This document shows positions 1 through 6,382 of a DNA stretch of 7,109 bases, in pieces. This stretch comes from JAAUSY01 sp964526735. GTDB lineage: Bacteria > Chloroflexota > Chloroflexia > Chloroflexales > Chloroflexaceae. Location of the stretch: the NCBI GenBank assembly GCA_964526735.1, contig CAZGLO010000127.1:1-7109 (forward strand), given 5' to 3'. Position numbers and translations under genes: made by a program. The notes below the pieces were generated by a model, which worked only from the letters and a program-made list of their open reading frames with translations, searched no databases and had not been told where the DNA came from. Positions within the stretch are counted from its first letter, which is position 1; every line of letters starts with the position of its first letter.

Positions 1-70
1 CTCGTCTGGATCGGGATTGGCTTTGGTTTGGGTAATGTGCAGGAAGAATTGATGATAATGACCTGCGCAG

Positions 71-1156
71 CTACGCAACTAGGGCTGGATCTGGATCTAC
101 GTGCTCTGTTGTCCAGCGCAGGTTGCGATCCAGTCGGTTGGAGGAAAGCAGATTCTTGATATGTGCGACGCGCTGGTAGCGTGGCCCTTCAAAGTCCTCC
201 TGCCGCAGCCCGACCCACTTAAACGCCTCATAGAGCTGCTCGGCACCTTTGCGGGCATTCCATCGCGGCTGGAACGACGGGATAACGCGCTGGATCTTCG
301 AGGCGTCAACGCGGTAGTTGCGGAGGTCTTTACCAACGTTAAACTGCCGCAGCGTGGGCGAGGCATTGTGCGCAAACTCGATATAGCTCTCTGGAACGAC
401 CTCGCACACCAACTCTGCCAGCTTGTAGATCTGGTAGTTGTCTTCGTTGACCGCCACATTGAAGGATTCGTTGTGTATTACATCGCGCGGTGCTTCCAAG
501 ACGCACAAGAACGCCAATGCGATGTCCTCAATGTGGACAATTGGTCGCCAAGAAGTGCCGTCGCTCTTGAGGAACACCCGCCCCGTGCTATAGGCCCACG
601 CCGTCAAGCTGTTCAGCACCAAGTCGAACCGCAGCCGCGGTGATACGCCATAGGCGGTGGAGTTGCGCAGGAAGGTGGGGCTAAAGTCGTCATCTGCCAA
701 CTCTGCCACTTCCTTCTCAACCAACACCTTCGATTGGCCATAGGGGGTCACGGGGTTGAAGGATGCTTCTTCTGTGAGCATATCGTCGCCCGCCGCGCCG
801 TAGTTGCTGCACGATGACGAGAAGATAAAGCGCGGGACACCCGCTTGCTTGGCAAGCTGCGCCAACCGCACAGACGCGCGGTAGTTGATATCGTAAGTCA
901 GCTCTGGGTTGAGGTCGCCGAGTGGGTCATTCGACAGCCCCGCCAAGTGCAATATGGCGTCGAAGCCCTTCACATCGTCAAGCTCAATATCGCGGACATC
1001 TTTGATGATACTTGGTACATCGGAGACCAGCGTCCCAAAGGTCGAGTTTGCGTAGAGGTCGCTATCAAGCCCCACCACCTCGTGGCCTGCACTAGTCAGC
1101 ATAGGGGTCAAGACGGTGCCGATGTATCCAAGGTGGCCTGTCACAAGTACTTTCAT
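71..1156 (-). CDS. Extended-SDR NAD(P)-dependent sugar-nucleotide epimerase/dehydratase
   Basis: A 361-residue cytoplasmic protein of the extended short-chain dehydrogenase/reductase family. It should bind NAD(P) and epimerise, dehydrate or reduce the sugar of a nucleotide-sugar. Seen: a Rossmann-fold start with TGHLGYIG (residues 6-13), an acidic residue D31 ending the second strand as in NAD-preferring members, HLAGLSNDP at 70-78, a Ser-rich strand SSSCSNYG (113-120) and the catalytic Y139-x3-K143. The C-terminal part (about 170-340) would be the substrate domain. Residues 70-78 and 134-143 resemble an SDR subgroup often found beside cytidylyltransferases (recalled, not searched). The frame stays open upstream to 1213, but ATG 1156 is chosen because a strong ribosome site precedes it and the longer form would overlap the upstream gene. 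It lies 20 bases after the cytidylyltransferase gene, so the two are probably co-transcribed. The exact sugar product is unknown. Confidence 0.9.
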   Translation of the reverse strand: MKVLVTGHLGYIGTVLTPMLTSAGHEVVGLDSDLYANSTFGTLVSDVPSIIKDVRDIELDDVKGFDAILHLAGLSNDPLGDLNPELTYDINYRASVRLAQLAKQAGVPRFIFSSSCSNYGAAGDDMLTEEASFNPVTPYGQSKVLVEKEVAELADDDFSPTFLRNSTAYGVSPRLRFDLVLNSLTAWAYSTGRVFLKSDGTSWRPIVHIEDIALAFLCVLEAPRDVIHNESFNVAVNEDNYQIYKLAELVCEVVPESYIEFAHNASPTLRQFNVGKDLRNYRVDASKIQRVIPSFQPRWNARKGAEQLYEAFKWVGLRQEDFEGPRYQRVAHIKNLLSSNRLDRNLRWTTEHVDPDPALVA

Positions 1157-1160
1157 TGTC

Positions 1161-1168
1161 TCCTCCTT
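1161..1168 (-). promoter_or_regulatory. Ribosome binding site of the SDR gene
   Basis: On the minus strand this reads AAGGAGGA, then four bases (GACA) and ATG at 1156. It is a near-perfect anti-16S match. It decides the start at 1156 over the longer open frame reaching 1213. It sits in the 20-base gap after the cytidylyltransferase stop codon (1177-1179). Confidence 0.85.
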
Positions 1169-1176
1169 AATTATTG

Positions 1177-1944
1177 TTACCACGTTTTCCAGGGGGCATT
1201 GCCAGAATCCCAAATCTCACGCAGGGTTCGGAGGTCGTGTGGCGTATCCATACACCGCCAAAACCCATCGTGCCGATAGGCCATCAACTGGCCCGCTTCT
1301 GCCAGACGAACAAGGCTGATCAATTCCCACGAGGTCTCATCGCCATCGATATAGTCAAAGACACCCGGCTCCAAGACGAAGAACGCTCCATTCACCCACC
1401 CCTCTCGTGAATGCAATTTTTCGGAGAAGTGGGTGACCGCATCCCCCTCCATATCGAGGTGGCCAAAGCGCGAAATCGGGTGAACGGCGGTCAGGGTGGC
1501 GAGCTTGCCGTGGGAACGGTGAAACTCCAAGAGCTTATTCAGATCGACGTTAGAAACGCCGTCATTCCACGTCAGCATGAAGGTCTCATCGTTGACGTAG
1601 GGCGCGATGCGCTTGATACGCCCGCCCGTCTGCGTGTCCATGCCGGTGTCGATAAGCTCCACCCGCCACGGCGGGCGGTTGTTGTAATGCGTTTCGACCT
1701 TCCCCTCCGCGACATCCACCGTCAGATCGCCTTCTGTGGTGGCGTAGTCGATCATATACCGCTTGGTCACTTCTGCCTTATACCCCAGGGCGATGACAAA
1801 ATCGTGAAACCCATAGTGGGTGTAATGCATCATGATGTGCCACAGGATAGGCTTTCCCCCGATATCGACCATACCTTTGGGCTTGGTTTCTGTTTCGCCG
1901 GAGAGCCGTGTGCCAAGTCCTCCATTCAGGATGACTACTTTCAT
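1177..1944 (-). CDS. rfbF: Glucose-1-phosphate cytidylyltransferase-like nucleotidyltransferase, divergent
   Basis: A 255-residue protein, close to the usual length (about 257) of glucose-1-phosphate cytidylyltransferase, which makes CDP-glucose from CTP and glucose 1-phosphate in the cytoplasm. Seen: the nucleotide-binding loop GGLGTRL (8-14), K21-P22-K23, GGKPILWHIM (29-38), IDTGxDTxTGGR (98-109), D128-G129-V130, HGFW-type HDGFW (225-229) with M232-D233-T234, and the family ending APWKTW. Odd: several positions that I recall as nearly constant are changed: N7 for Ala, G24 for Pro in KPKPM, N127 for Gly and N132 for Asp around the DGV motif, L177 for Pro in EKP, A187 for Gly, and ELISL (207-211) where others have an ExEPL-like segment. 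The reading frame is intact, so this is substitution and not frameshift. ATG 1944 follows GAGGA by three bases. The family is sure; the substrate is less so, and CTP/glucose-1-phosphate is an inference. Confidence 0.88.
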   Translation of the reverse strand: MKVVILNGGLGTRLSGETETKPKGMVDIGGKPILWHIMMHYTHYGFHDFVIALGYKAEVTKRYMIDYATTEGDLTVDVAEGKVETHYNNRPPWRVELIDTGMDTQTGGRIKRIAPYVNDETFMLTWNDGVSNVDLNKLLEFHRSHGKLATLTAVHPISRFGHLDMEGDAVTHFSEKLHSREGWVNGAFFVLEPGVFDYIDGDETSWELISLVRLAEAGQLMAYRHDGFWRCMDTPHDLRTLREIWDSGNAPWKTW

Positions 1945-2043
1945 AAGTCCTCAAATCCCTTTCAATGCGATTTACGCAGTTTTCTACCCCATTAAACGAG
2001 AGTGACTAGTAGATTTCCCCTTCTCTGCTGTGGCACATAGAGA

Positions 2044-2072
2044 GGTATATTGCTTGCGTCAGCTTGTGTCAG
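2044..2072 (-). promoter_or_regulatory. Candidate sigma-70-type promoter for the cytidylyltransferase and SDR genes
   Basis: On the minus strand: -35 CTGACA (2067-2072, 5 of 6 to consensus), a 17-base spacer, and -10 TATACC (2044-2049, 4 of 6). Transcription would start near 2037, giving a leader of about 90 bases before ATG 1944. The 162-base gap after the GT4 gene gives room for a separate promoter. The match could be chance; no activator site was recognised. Confidence 0.4.
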
Positions 2073-2106
2073 AAGGAAGAGAACGTGTGGACTGCCTATT
2101 GCTGCT

Positions 2107-3303
2107 TTATTGCCGTTCTACTACTGTCTGTCGTTGCTCTTTCTGAATATCTGTGTATAATGTTTCTAACAGAGTTCCGATTTGTTGCCATGCATATCGC
2201 TTCTCCACCTTCCGGCGGCCCATGTCCCCCATGGTTTGCCGACGGTCATCTGGGAGCGAGAGCATGGTATCTATCTTCTCTATGAGGTCGTTTCGATTCC
2301 CCGGCTGCACCAAGTAACCATCATCGTTATTGGCAACCACCGTCCGCACTCCGGCGAGCGATGAGGCAATGACCGGTGTCCCGCATGCAAGCGATTCTAC
2401 CAGTACCAAGCCAAATGCTTCCCCCTGTGTCGTCGACGGTAGCAGAGTGACGTCTGCGAGGCGGTAGTAGTCGGGAAGGTCGTCATCTGGCACAAACCCC
2501 GGGAAAAAGACCCGATCTCCTATCCCTAACGTCTGCGCATATTGTTCATATTCCTCCTTCATATTCCCTTTGCCTACGATAATAGCGATAGCCGACTGAT
2601 CTGCCATCTCCCGCATCGCCTCCAAGAGGAGTGTCACTCCCTTGAAATAGTGTGCGCGATCGAGCACGGCAACCAAAAGTAATACCTTGCGATTGCGGGC
2701 ATCATACCGCTCGATTAGCTGCTCTGGCGGGCGCTGCGGCGTAAAGAAGTCCACATCAACCCCGTTTGGTATCTCGCCCAGCCGAAGCTGATCGCGTTCA
2801 ATCAACGGCGCATACTGCGATGAGCGGGCGTAGTCCAACGAGGTAAAGCATGCGCGGTCGGCGTGGCGGAAGAGGCTACGGCTTAGGATGTAGTCGTGCA
2901 GGCGGTTGATAATGCCAAGCACCCCTGGCAGTTTGACATCTTGGTGGTGCGTGATGACCAACGGGATGTTTGTCAGCCGCTTGAGCAGGTAGATGGCCTC
3001 TGAGCCGCCGTAGAACGGCATATGTAGGTGGGCAATATCAAACCCTTTGACCTGCGAGAAGAGTGATGGCAGCAATGAAGCGTTGCCATAGCGCACCAAC
3101 GGCTGGATGCGGTGGACATGCACCCCGTCCATCGTTTCGTCAACGGGGACGTTGGGCATATCATCGATGCGGGGGGCAAAGACGTGCACATCGTGCCCCC
3201 GCCGCGCCAGCTCAACCACGTTATGGTAGGCGACGTTGCCGGTGCCAGTGCGTTGCGGCGGAAATGTGACCGTAATGTGAGCGATACGCATCATACCCTT
3301 CAT
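2107..3303 (-). CDS. GT4-family (GT-B fold) glycosyltransferase
   Basis: A 398-residue retaining-type glycosyltransferase of CAZy family GT4, expected at the cytoplasmic membrane face, moving a sugar from a nucleotide-sugar to a lipid-linked or growing glycan. Seen: an N-terminal Rossmann-like domain with a glycine-rich loop (G20, G22) after ITVTFPP; HLHMPFYGG (92-100); the linker start IPNGVDVDFF (178-187); the donor domain with the basic pair R216 and K221; and the EX7E motif E295-AFGLVLV-E303, followed by ACGTPVIAS (306-314). It has no signal peptide or membrane helix. Three in-frame ATGs lie at 3303, 3294 and 3291. The first is preferred because GGAG at 3312-3315 stands eight bases before it, although AAGGG before 3291 is a rival. 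The open frame continues to 3372 inside the GT2 gene, which is unlikely to be used. The sugar and acceptor cannot be read from the sequence. Confidence 0.92.
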   Translation of the reverse strand: MKGMMRIAHITVTFPPQRTGTGNVAYHNVVELARRGHDVHVFAPRIDDMPNVPVDETMDGVHVHRIQPLVRYGNASLLPSLFSQVKGFDIAHLHMPFYGGSEAIYLLKRLTNIPLVITHHQDVKLPGVLGIINRLHDYILSRSLFRHADRACFTSLDYARSSQYAPLIERDQLRLGEIPNGVDVDFFTPQRPPEQLIERYDARNRKVLLLVAVLDRAHYFKGVTLLLEAMREMADQSAIAIIVGKGNMKEEYEQYAQTLGIGDRVFFPGFVPDDDLPDYYRLADVTLLPSTTQGEAFGLVLVESLACGTPVIASSLAGVRTVVANNDDGYLVQPGNRNDLIEKIDTMLSLPDDRRQTMGDMGRRKVEKRYAWQQIGTLLETLYTDIQKEQRQTVVERQ

Positions 3304-3311
3304 TTCCTTCT

Positions 3312-3315
3312 CTCC
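3312..3315 (-). promoter_or_regulatory. Ribosome binding site of the GT4 gene, overlapping the upstream stop codon
   Basis: GGAG on the minus strand, eight bases before ATG 3303. It shares a base with the TAG stop (3315-3317) of the GT2 gene, so the two genes are only 11 bases apart and translation may be coupled. A second purine block, AAGGG at 3296-3300, could instead serve ATG 3291. Confidence 0.5.
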
Positions 3316-4415
3316 TACGCCACTTTCATCGCCACGGCGCGCAATACCCAAAAGAGCGGGTCGAACACCCAATGAGAGACCATCGTCACGAACCCCGCCC
3401 CCGTCTGCTCAAAATCGAGGTGGTGGGTGGTTGCCGCGAGGAGGTCGCGGTCGGAGGCGCGGCGAGTGGCCTGCACCCGTTGGCGCTGCTGCATAATGTC
3501 GCCCCACTGCTTCACCACCGAAGCGTAGGCGTGCAGTTTGTTGCGAAAGCGGGCGCGGTCGCGCAATATGACGAACCCCCATGTCACCACCTCGGCGAGC
3601 AAGAGCGCAGGAAGCAGCACAAGCAACGTCTTCCACGAAAAGATCTTCAGCAGCATGCGGTAGCGGTTGCTTTCCTGGTAATAGGTCTTCTTGGGGCCAA
3701 AGCGTAGCTCATAATCGTGGTAGACGAGCGAATCGGGCACACATACGCATTGATAGCCCGCCAGCCGCACTCGCAGCGAGATGTCGGTGTCTTCCATATA
3801 GAGGAAGAATGTGCCATCAAAGCCGCCTATCTGCTCATAGAGGTCGCGGCGCATCACAAAGGCCGCACCAGATATCGTATCAACTGGAAACGTCTCGGTG
3901 TAGGTGGAAGCGGGTTGGCTCATCCCGCGGCAGAGCGCTAAACCAGTCAGGTGCAAATTGCCGCCACACGTGTTGATCAAGGTCGGGTCGTGGTGGAGGA
4001 GGATCTTAGAGGTGGCCGCGCCAACGGTCGGGTCGCTTTCCAATGCATCGATGAGGTGGTCAAGCCAAGCGGGGTCAACCAGCGCGTCGGGGTTGAGGAA
4101 GGCCAGGTAGGTGCCAGAGGCATGTTCCACGCCAAGATTGTTCCCATCGCCAAACCCCAGGTTTTCCCCGCTCCGAATGAGGCGGACGTGCGGGAATTGC
4201 TGCTCAATGGCGGTATCGCTGCCATCGTGGGAGCCATTATCCACCACGATGATCTCATCAGCCATCTCGCGGCCATTTTCGGAGGGTTCGGCTGAATGGC
4301 GGGTGGTTGCATCTATGAGTGACTGGATGCAACGCGAGAGGAAATCGCCCCCATTATAGTTGACGATGATGATGCTCGCACGTGGTGGTGATGGGTTGTG
4401 GGTTGCTTCCTTCAA
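3315..4415 (-). CDS. GT2-family (GT-A fold) glycosyltransferase, rhamnosyltransferase-like, with C-terminal membrane segment
   Basis: A 366-residue inverting-type glycosyltransferase of family GT2, of the class often annotated as rhamnosyltransferase in surface-glycan loci. Seen: SIIIVNYNGG (14-23), VVDNGSHDGS (57-66), NLGFGDGNN (85-93), the DxD-like FLNPDA (106-111), GGFD (197-200) and FLYMEDTDISLRVRLAGY (204-221) with the acidic pair E208/D209. One hydrophobic helix (about 263-284) should tether it to the membrane, followed by a basic stretch (about 285-325) and a final hydrophobic patch (about 346-366). Compared with typical members there is an extra polar stretch (about 37-52) before the DNGS strand. 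The start is TTG at 4415: a TGA lies five codons upstream in frame, and the first in-frame ATG (residue 51) lies beyond the essential NYNGG motif. Only a weak GAGG stands ten bases before TTG. Donor and acceptor are not known. Confidence 0.9.
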   Translation of the reverse strand: MKEATHNPSPPRASIIIVNYNGGDFLSRCIQSLIDATTRHSAEPSENGREMADEIIVVDNGSHDGSDTAIEQQFPHVRLIRSGENLGFGDGNNLGVEHASGTYLAFLNPDALVDPAWLDHLIDALESDPTVGAATSKILLHHDPTLINTCGGNLHLTGLALCRGMSQPASTYTETFPVDTISGAAFVMRRDLYEQIGGFDGTFFLYMEDTDISLRVRLAGYQCVCVPDSLVYHDYELRFGPKKTYYQESNRYRMLLKIFSWKTLLVLLPALLLAEVVTWGFVILRDRARFRNKLHAYASVVKQWGDIMQQRQRVQATRRASDRDLLAATTHHLDFEQTGAGFVTMVSHWVFDPLFWVLRAVAMKVA

Positions 4416-4493
4416 GATGTATGAGCCTCACACATTGCGGTTCCACTTCATACCGAACTTCTGCCTATCGATACGCACAAGAGCCTTCATACC

Positions 4494-4522
4494 ATCATAG
4501 CACACAGCTATGGGTGTATATA
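4494..4522 (-). promoter_or_regulatory. Weak candidate extended -10 promoter before the GT2 gene
   Basis: On the minus strand TGC precedes TATGAT (-10 at 4494-4499), an extended -10 element. A poor -35, TATATA (4517-4522, 3 of 6), lies 17 bases upstream. Transcription would start near 4487, about 70 bases before the TTG start. It lies just downstream of the stem-loop at 4559-4601, where a second start would make sense. The evidence is weak. Confidence 0.25.
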
Positions 4523-4558
4523 AGGACATCTTGCACGTCTCTTGTTCTTCGTGATCAG

Positions 4559-4601
4559 AACTTCCCCATGATCGCTATTGTACGCTTCTCATGAGGAAGT
4601 T
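4559..4601 (-). other. 13-bp stem-loop between two glycosyltransferase genes
   Basis: Arms at 4589-4601 and 4559-4571 pair over 13 positions around a 17-base loop. In the minus-strand RNA all pairs are Watson-Crick except one G-U (4594 with 4566). In the opposite strand that position would be an A-C mismatch, so the fold favours the transcribed strand. It begins 33 bases after the DPM1-like gene stops. No U-tract follows, so it is not a standard intrinsic terminator; it may protect or process the mRNA. A small 5-bp hairpin (4544-4548 with 4557-4561) overlaps its base by three bases and would compete with it. Confidence 0.6.
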
Positions 4602-4634
4602 TGCTTGTATGCGAGAGATTAAGAGTGGTGTGTG

Positions 4635-6059
4635 CTACATTTTCTCTCGTTTGGCAGCAGAAGAAGACGAGAGGGTATCGGTTGTTCCGTTGGCGTAGAG
4701 CGCGACGAATTGCCGCGAGGTTGTTGGAGCACTATGCTTGGCCGGAGAGGATGGGGTGATGGTCAATGTCGCCTCTTCATCCATCTCCTCCAACAACTCC
4801 TCCTTGGAAAACCGATCTAAGGAATCGATGTCTTGGGAGGTGCGGATGCACATGATATTTGTTTCCACATCGCCTGGCTTCATAATCACCGCACGCATCG
4901 AATGCAGGATAACGCCGGTGAAAAGCAACAAACTCCCAATGAAATAGAACATCACCACGCCAAGCGAGTAGCCCACTGCGAGTTCTTGTGTGGTGTAATA
5001 GATGTTTGAAACCCACGCCGTGCTTAACACGCCCAATACCAGGAAGATGCTGCCGGGTAGGCCGAAGGAGAGGAAGGGGCGTTCTTGCCCAACGAAGTAG
5101 AGTGCTTTGTCCAGCTTCTTTGTGGCCTCTCCCTTTTGGAGACCCAACCGCATCGCGCGCAATGAGTGCAACACCACCCCAGTAAACGAGGAAAGTGTGC
5201 CACCAATCAGCAGCAGAGCCGACACAAATGCCATCGCCATCGCCAGCGTGTGAGAGGTCGCAAGCAACGTCGGTTGGAGCACCAAGATGAGTATACTCAG
5301 CGCGATAGAGAACGCTCCGGGTGCACCAAAGTAGTAGAGCGGGCGATATTGGCCTACCAACCGCAGCAACCCTTGCAACACCTCAAGCCCGTGTTGGAAA
5401 GCGGGACGTTTGGGGGCATCGGTGTAGAGGATCGTAATGGGAACTTCTTCGGTGCGCAGGTTGTGGTCGTTGGCGATGAACTGCATCTCGCACTCAACCG
5501 AAAATCCATTGGATTTGAACGACAAGAACTCAAGCGCGCGGGCAGAGAACGCCCGAAACCCACTCTGGCTATCGGTCAACGAAACACCGGACGTCTGGCT
5601 CGTGATGAGGTTGAACCCCCAGTGCGCCCACACGCGGTGCATTGGCACGTCGCTCGTGTCGTCAAGATAGCGCGACCCAACAACCATATCGGCGCGGCGC
5701 TCCAAGATAGGGGCCATCACGTTCAACATCTGAACGGGAATGTGTTGGCCATCGGCGTCGAGCGTCACCACCACGTCGGGGTGGAGTTCGCTGGCCTTCT
5801 TAAACCCGGTGGTCAATGCTTGGCCCTTACCGCGGTTGACACGGTGTTGGACGACGATAGCACCTTCGCGCTCGGCAATTTCTGCGGTGGCATCCTTTGA
5901 ACCATCATCCACCACGATAATCATATCCGCTATCCGCTGGATATTCTTGATGGTCTTGGCGATGTTCTTCTCTTCGTTGTATGCTGGAATCACGACGATT
6001 ATTTTCAGCCGTACTTCCATATGGTCGACTTCGAATGCGTCCCGGTGCATCGTTGTCAT
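4635..6059 (-). CDS. DPM1-like polyprenyl-phosphate glycosyltransferase with duplicated two-helix membrane module
   Basis: A 474-residue membrane-bound GT2 enzyme of the dolichyl/polyprenyl-phosphate sugar synthase type; it should move a sugar from a nucleotide-sugar to polyprenyl phosphate at the cytoplasmic face. Seen: VVIPAYNEEKNI (22-33), VVDDGSKDAT (49-58), NRGKGQAL (75-82), LDADGQH (100-106), VGSRY (127-131) and DSQSGFRAFS (163-172). Two related membrane modules follow (239-302 and 327-390), each with two probable helices. They align without gaps at an offset of 88 residues, with 22 of 64 identical; both open RPxxxFGxPG and close FTGVxLHSxRA. A polar tail (about 394-474) ends the protein: acidic around 419-430, then Ser/Thr-rich. 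ATG 6059 is supported by AAGGAG five bases upstream; ATGs at codons 4 and 14 are alternatives. It leads the glycosyltransferase cluster. The sugar is unknown, and a role as a chain-starting enzyme is inference. Confidence 0.9.
   Translation of the reverse strand: MTTMHRDAFEVDHMEVRLKIIVVIPAYNEEKNIAKTIKNIQRIADMIIVVDDGSKDATAEIAEREGAIVVQHRVNRGKGQALTTGFKKASELHPDVVVTLDADGQHIPVQMLNVMAPILERRADMVVGSRYLDDTSDVPMHRVWAHWGFNLITSQTSGVSLTDSQSGFRAFSARALEFLSFKSNGFSVECEMQFIANDHNLRTEEVPITILYTDAPKRPAFQHGLEVLQGLLRLVGQYRPLYYFGAPGAFSIALSILILVLQPTLLATSHTLAMAMAFVSALLLIGGTLSSFTGVVLHSLRAMRLGLQKGEATKKLDKALYFVGQERPFLSFGLPGSIFLVLGVLSTAWVSNIYYTTQELAVGYSLGVVMFYFIGSLLLFTGVILHSMRAVIMKPGDVETNIMCIRTSQDIDSLDRFSKEELLEEMDEEATLTITPSSPAKHSAPTTSRQFVALYANGTTDTLSSSSAAKREKM
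4890..5081 (-). repeat. Second copy of the duplicated membrane module (residues 327-390)
   Basis: This stretch of the DPM1-like gene encodes RPFLSFGLPG to FTGVILHSMRA. It matches the upstream module gap-free at the protein level (22 of 64 identical). Similarity is strongest at the two ends, which are FGxPG before the first helix and FTGVxLHSxRA after the second. The DNA copies have diverged, so the duplication is old. Confidence 0.8.
5154..5345 (-). repeat. First copy of the duplicated membrane module (residues 239-302)
   Basis: Encodes RPLYYFGAPG to FTGVVLHSLRA directly after the catalytic domain, where DPM1-like enzymes of prokaryotes usually carry a single module of this kind (recalled knowledge). 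A 24-residue polar linker (303-326) rich in Lys and Gln joins it to the second copy. Confidence 0.8.
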
Positions 6060-6064
6060 TGTAA

Positions 6065-6070
6065 CTCCTT
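6065..6070 (-). promoter_or_regulatory. Ribosome binding site of the DPM1-like gene
   Basis: AAGGAG on the minus strand, five bases before ATG 6059. This fixes the start over the later ATGs at codons 4 and 14, which lack such a site. Confidence 0.8.
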
Positions 6071-6145
6071 CATAGCCTTAGTGTCTCAAATGCTGTTCTC
6101 GTCTATCTGGTGGGATCCATTACTTCCCTGTGTTCGTCCCGATAT

Positions 6146-6193
6146 ATCGTCTGTTGATCGTCTGTTGATCGTCTGTTGATCGTCTGATCGTCT
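6146..6193. repeat. Tandem array of an 11-bp unit in the leader of the DPM1-like gene
   Basis: The plus-strand unit ATCGTCTGTTG occurs three times exactly (6146-6156, 6157-6167, 6168-6178), followed by shortened copies of 8 bases (6179-6186) and 7 bases (6187-6193). An isolated ten-base copy, TCGTCTGTTG, lies at 6521-6530. A 10-bp palindrome, CGATATATCG (6140-6149), overlaps the proximal end. Eleven bases is close to one helical turn, so stacked protein-binding sites are possible; replication slippage is the plain alternative. Too short and without spacers to be a CRISPR. Confidence 0.85.
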
Positions 6194-6297
6194 ACAGATA
6201 CTCTCTTACCCTATAAAAAACGAATGTTTCTGAGTTTATTACAATAGGACAAAGGTACTAATCCCCTGTTTTGTACTCTTTCCTCAGTTCAAGGAGC

Positions 6298-6313
6298 AAA
6301 ACATGTATGTTTT
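6298..6313. promoter_or_regulatory. Operator-like perfect inverted repeat in the leader
   Basis: AAAACAT, two bases (GT), then ATGTTTT: a perfect 7-bp inverted repeat. It lies about 63 bases downstream of the predicted transcription start near 6376. It may be a binding site for a dimeric regulator. In AT-rich DNA such palindromes also arise by chance. Confidence 0.3.
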
Positions 6314-6382
6314 ATACAGCCTCCCTGAAATTCTCCGTATTACCTACCTGGCTATTTGTGTTTTCAGTAAATTTCTGTTCTC

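Noticed and set aside
1..70. Terminator or new gene start after the SDR gene
   Set aside because: Only a 5-bp GCAGG/CCTGC pairing with a long loop and no T-tract; no ATG on the minus strand in these 70 bases.
101..1279. Plus-strand open frames (180 and 144 codons) opposite the SDR gene
   Set aside because: The opposite strand carries the TGxxGxxG and YxxxK motifs in a continuous frame; these frames have no support of their own.
1411..1995. Plus-strand open frame (194 codons) opposite the cytidylyltransferase gene
   Set aside because: A mirror frame of a gene with unmistakable family motifs; no ribosome site and no recognisable domain.
1966..2000. Alternative -10 box TTTAAT closer to the cytidylyltransferase gene
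   Set aside because: The matching -35 position 17 bases upstream (GGGAAA) fits poorly; the pair at 2044-2072 is better.
5166..5900. Long plus-strand open frame (244 codons) opposite the DPM1-like gene
   Set aside because: It is antisense to a gene with clear catalytic motifs, is rich in Arg/His/Gln as mirror frames are, and matches no family I know.
6056..6073. Five-codon leader frame (ATG 6071-6073, TGA 6056-6058) overlapping the DPM1-like start
   Set aside because: Its start lies directly before the ribosome site of the real gene and it has none of its own; so short a frame is expected by chance.
6146..6193. CRISPR array
   Set aside because: The repeat unit is 11 bp and directly tandem with no spacers, and no cas gene is near.
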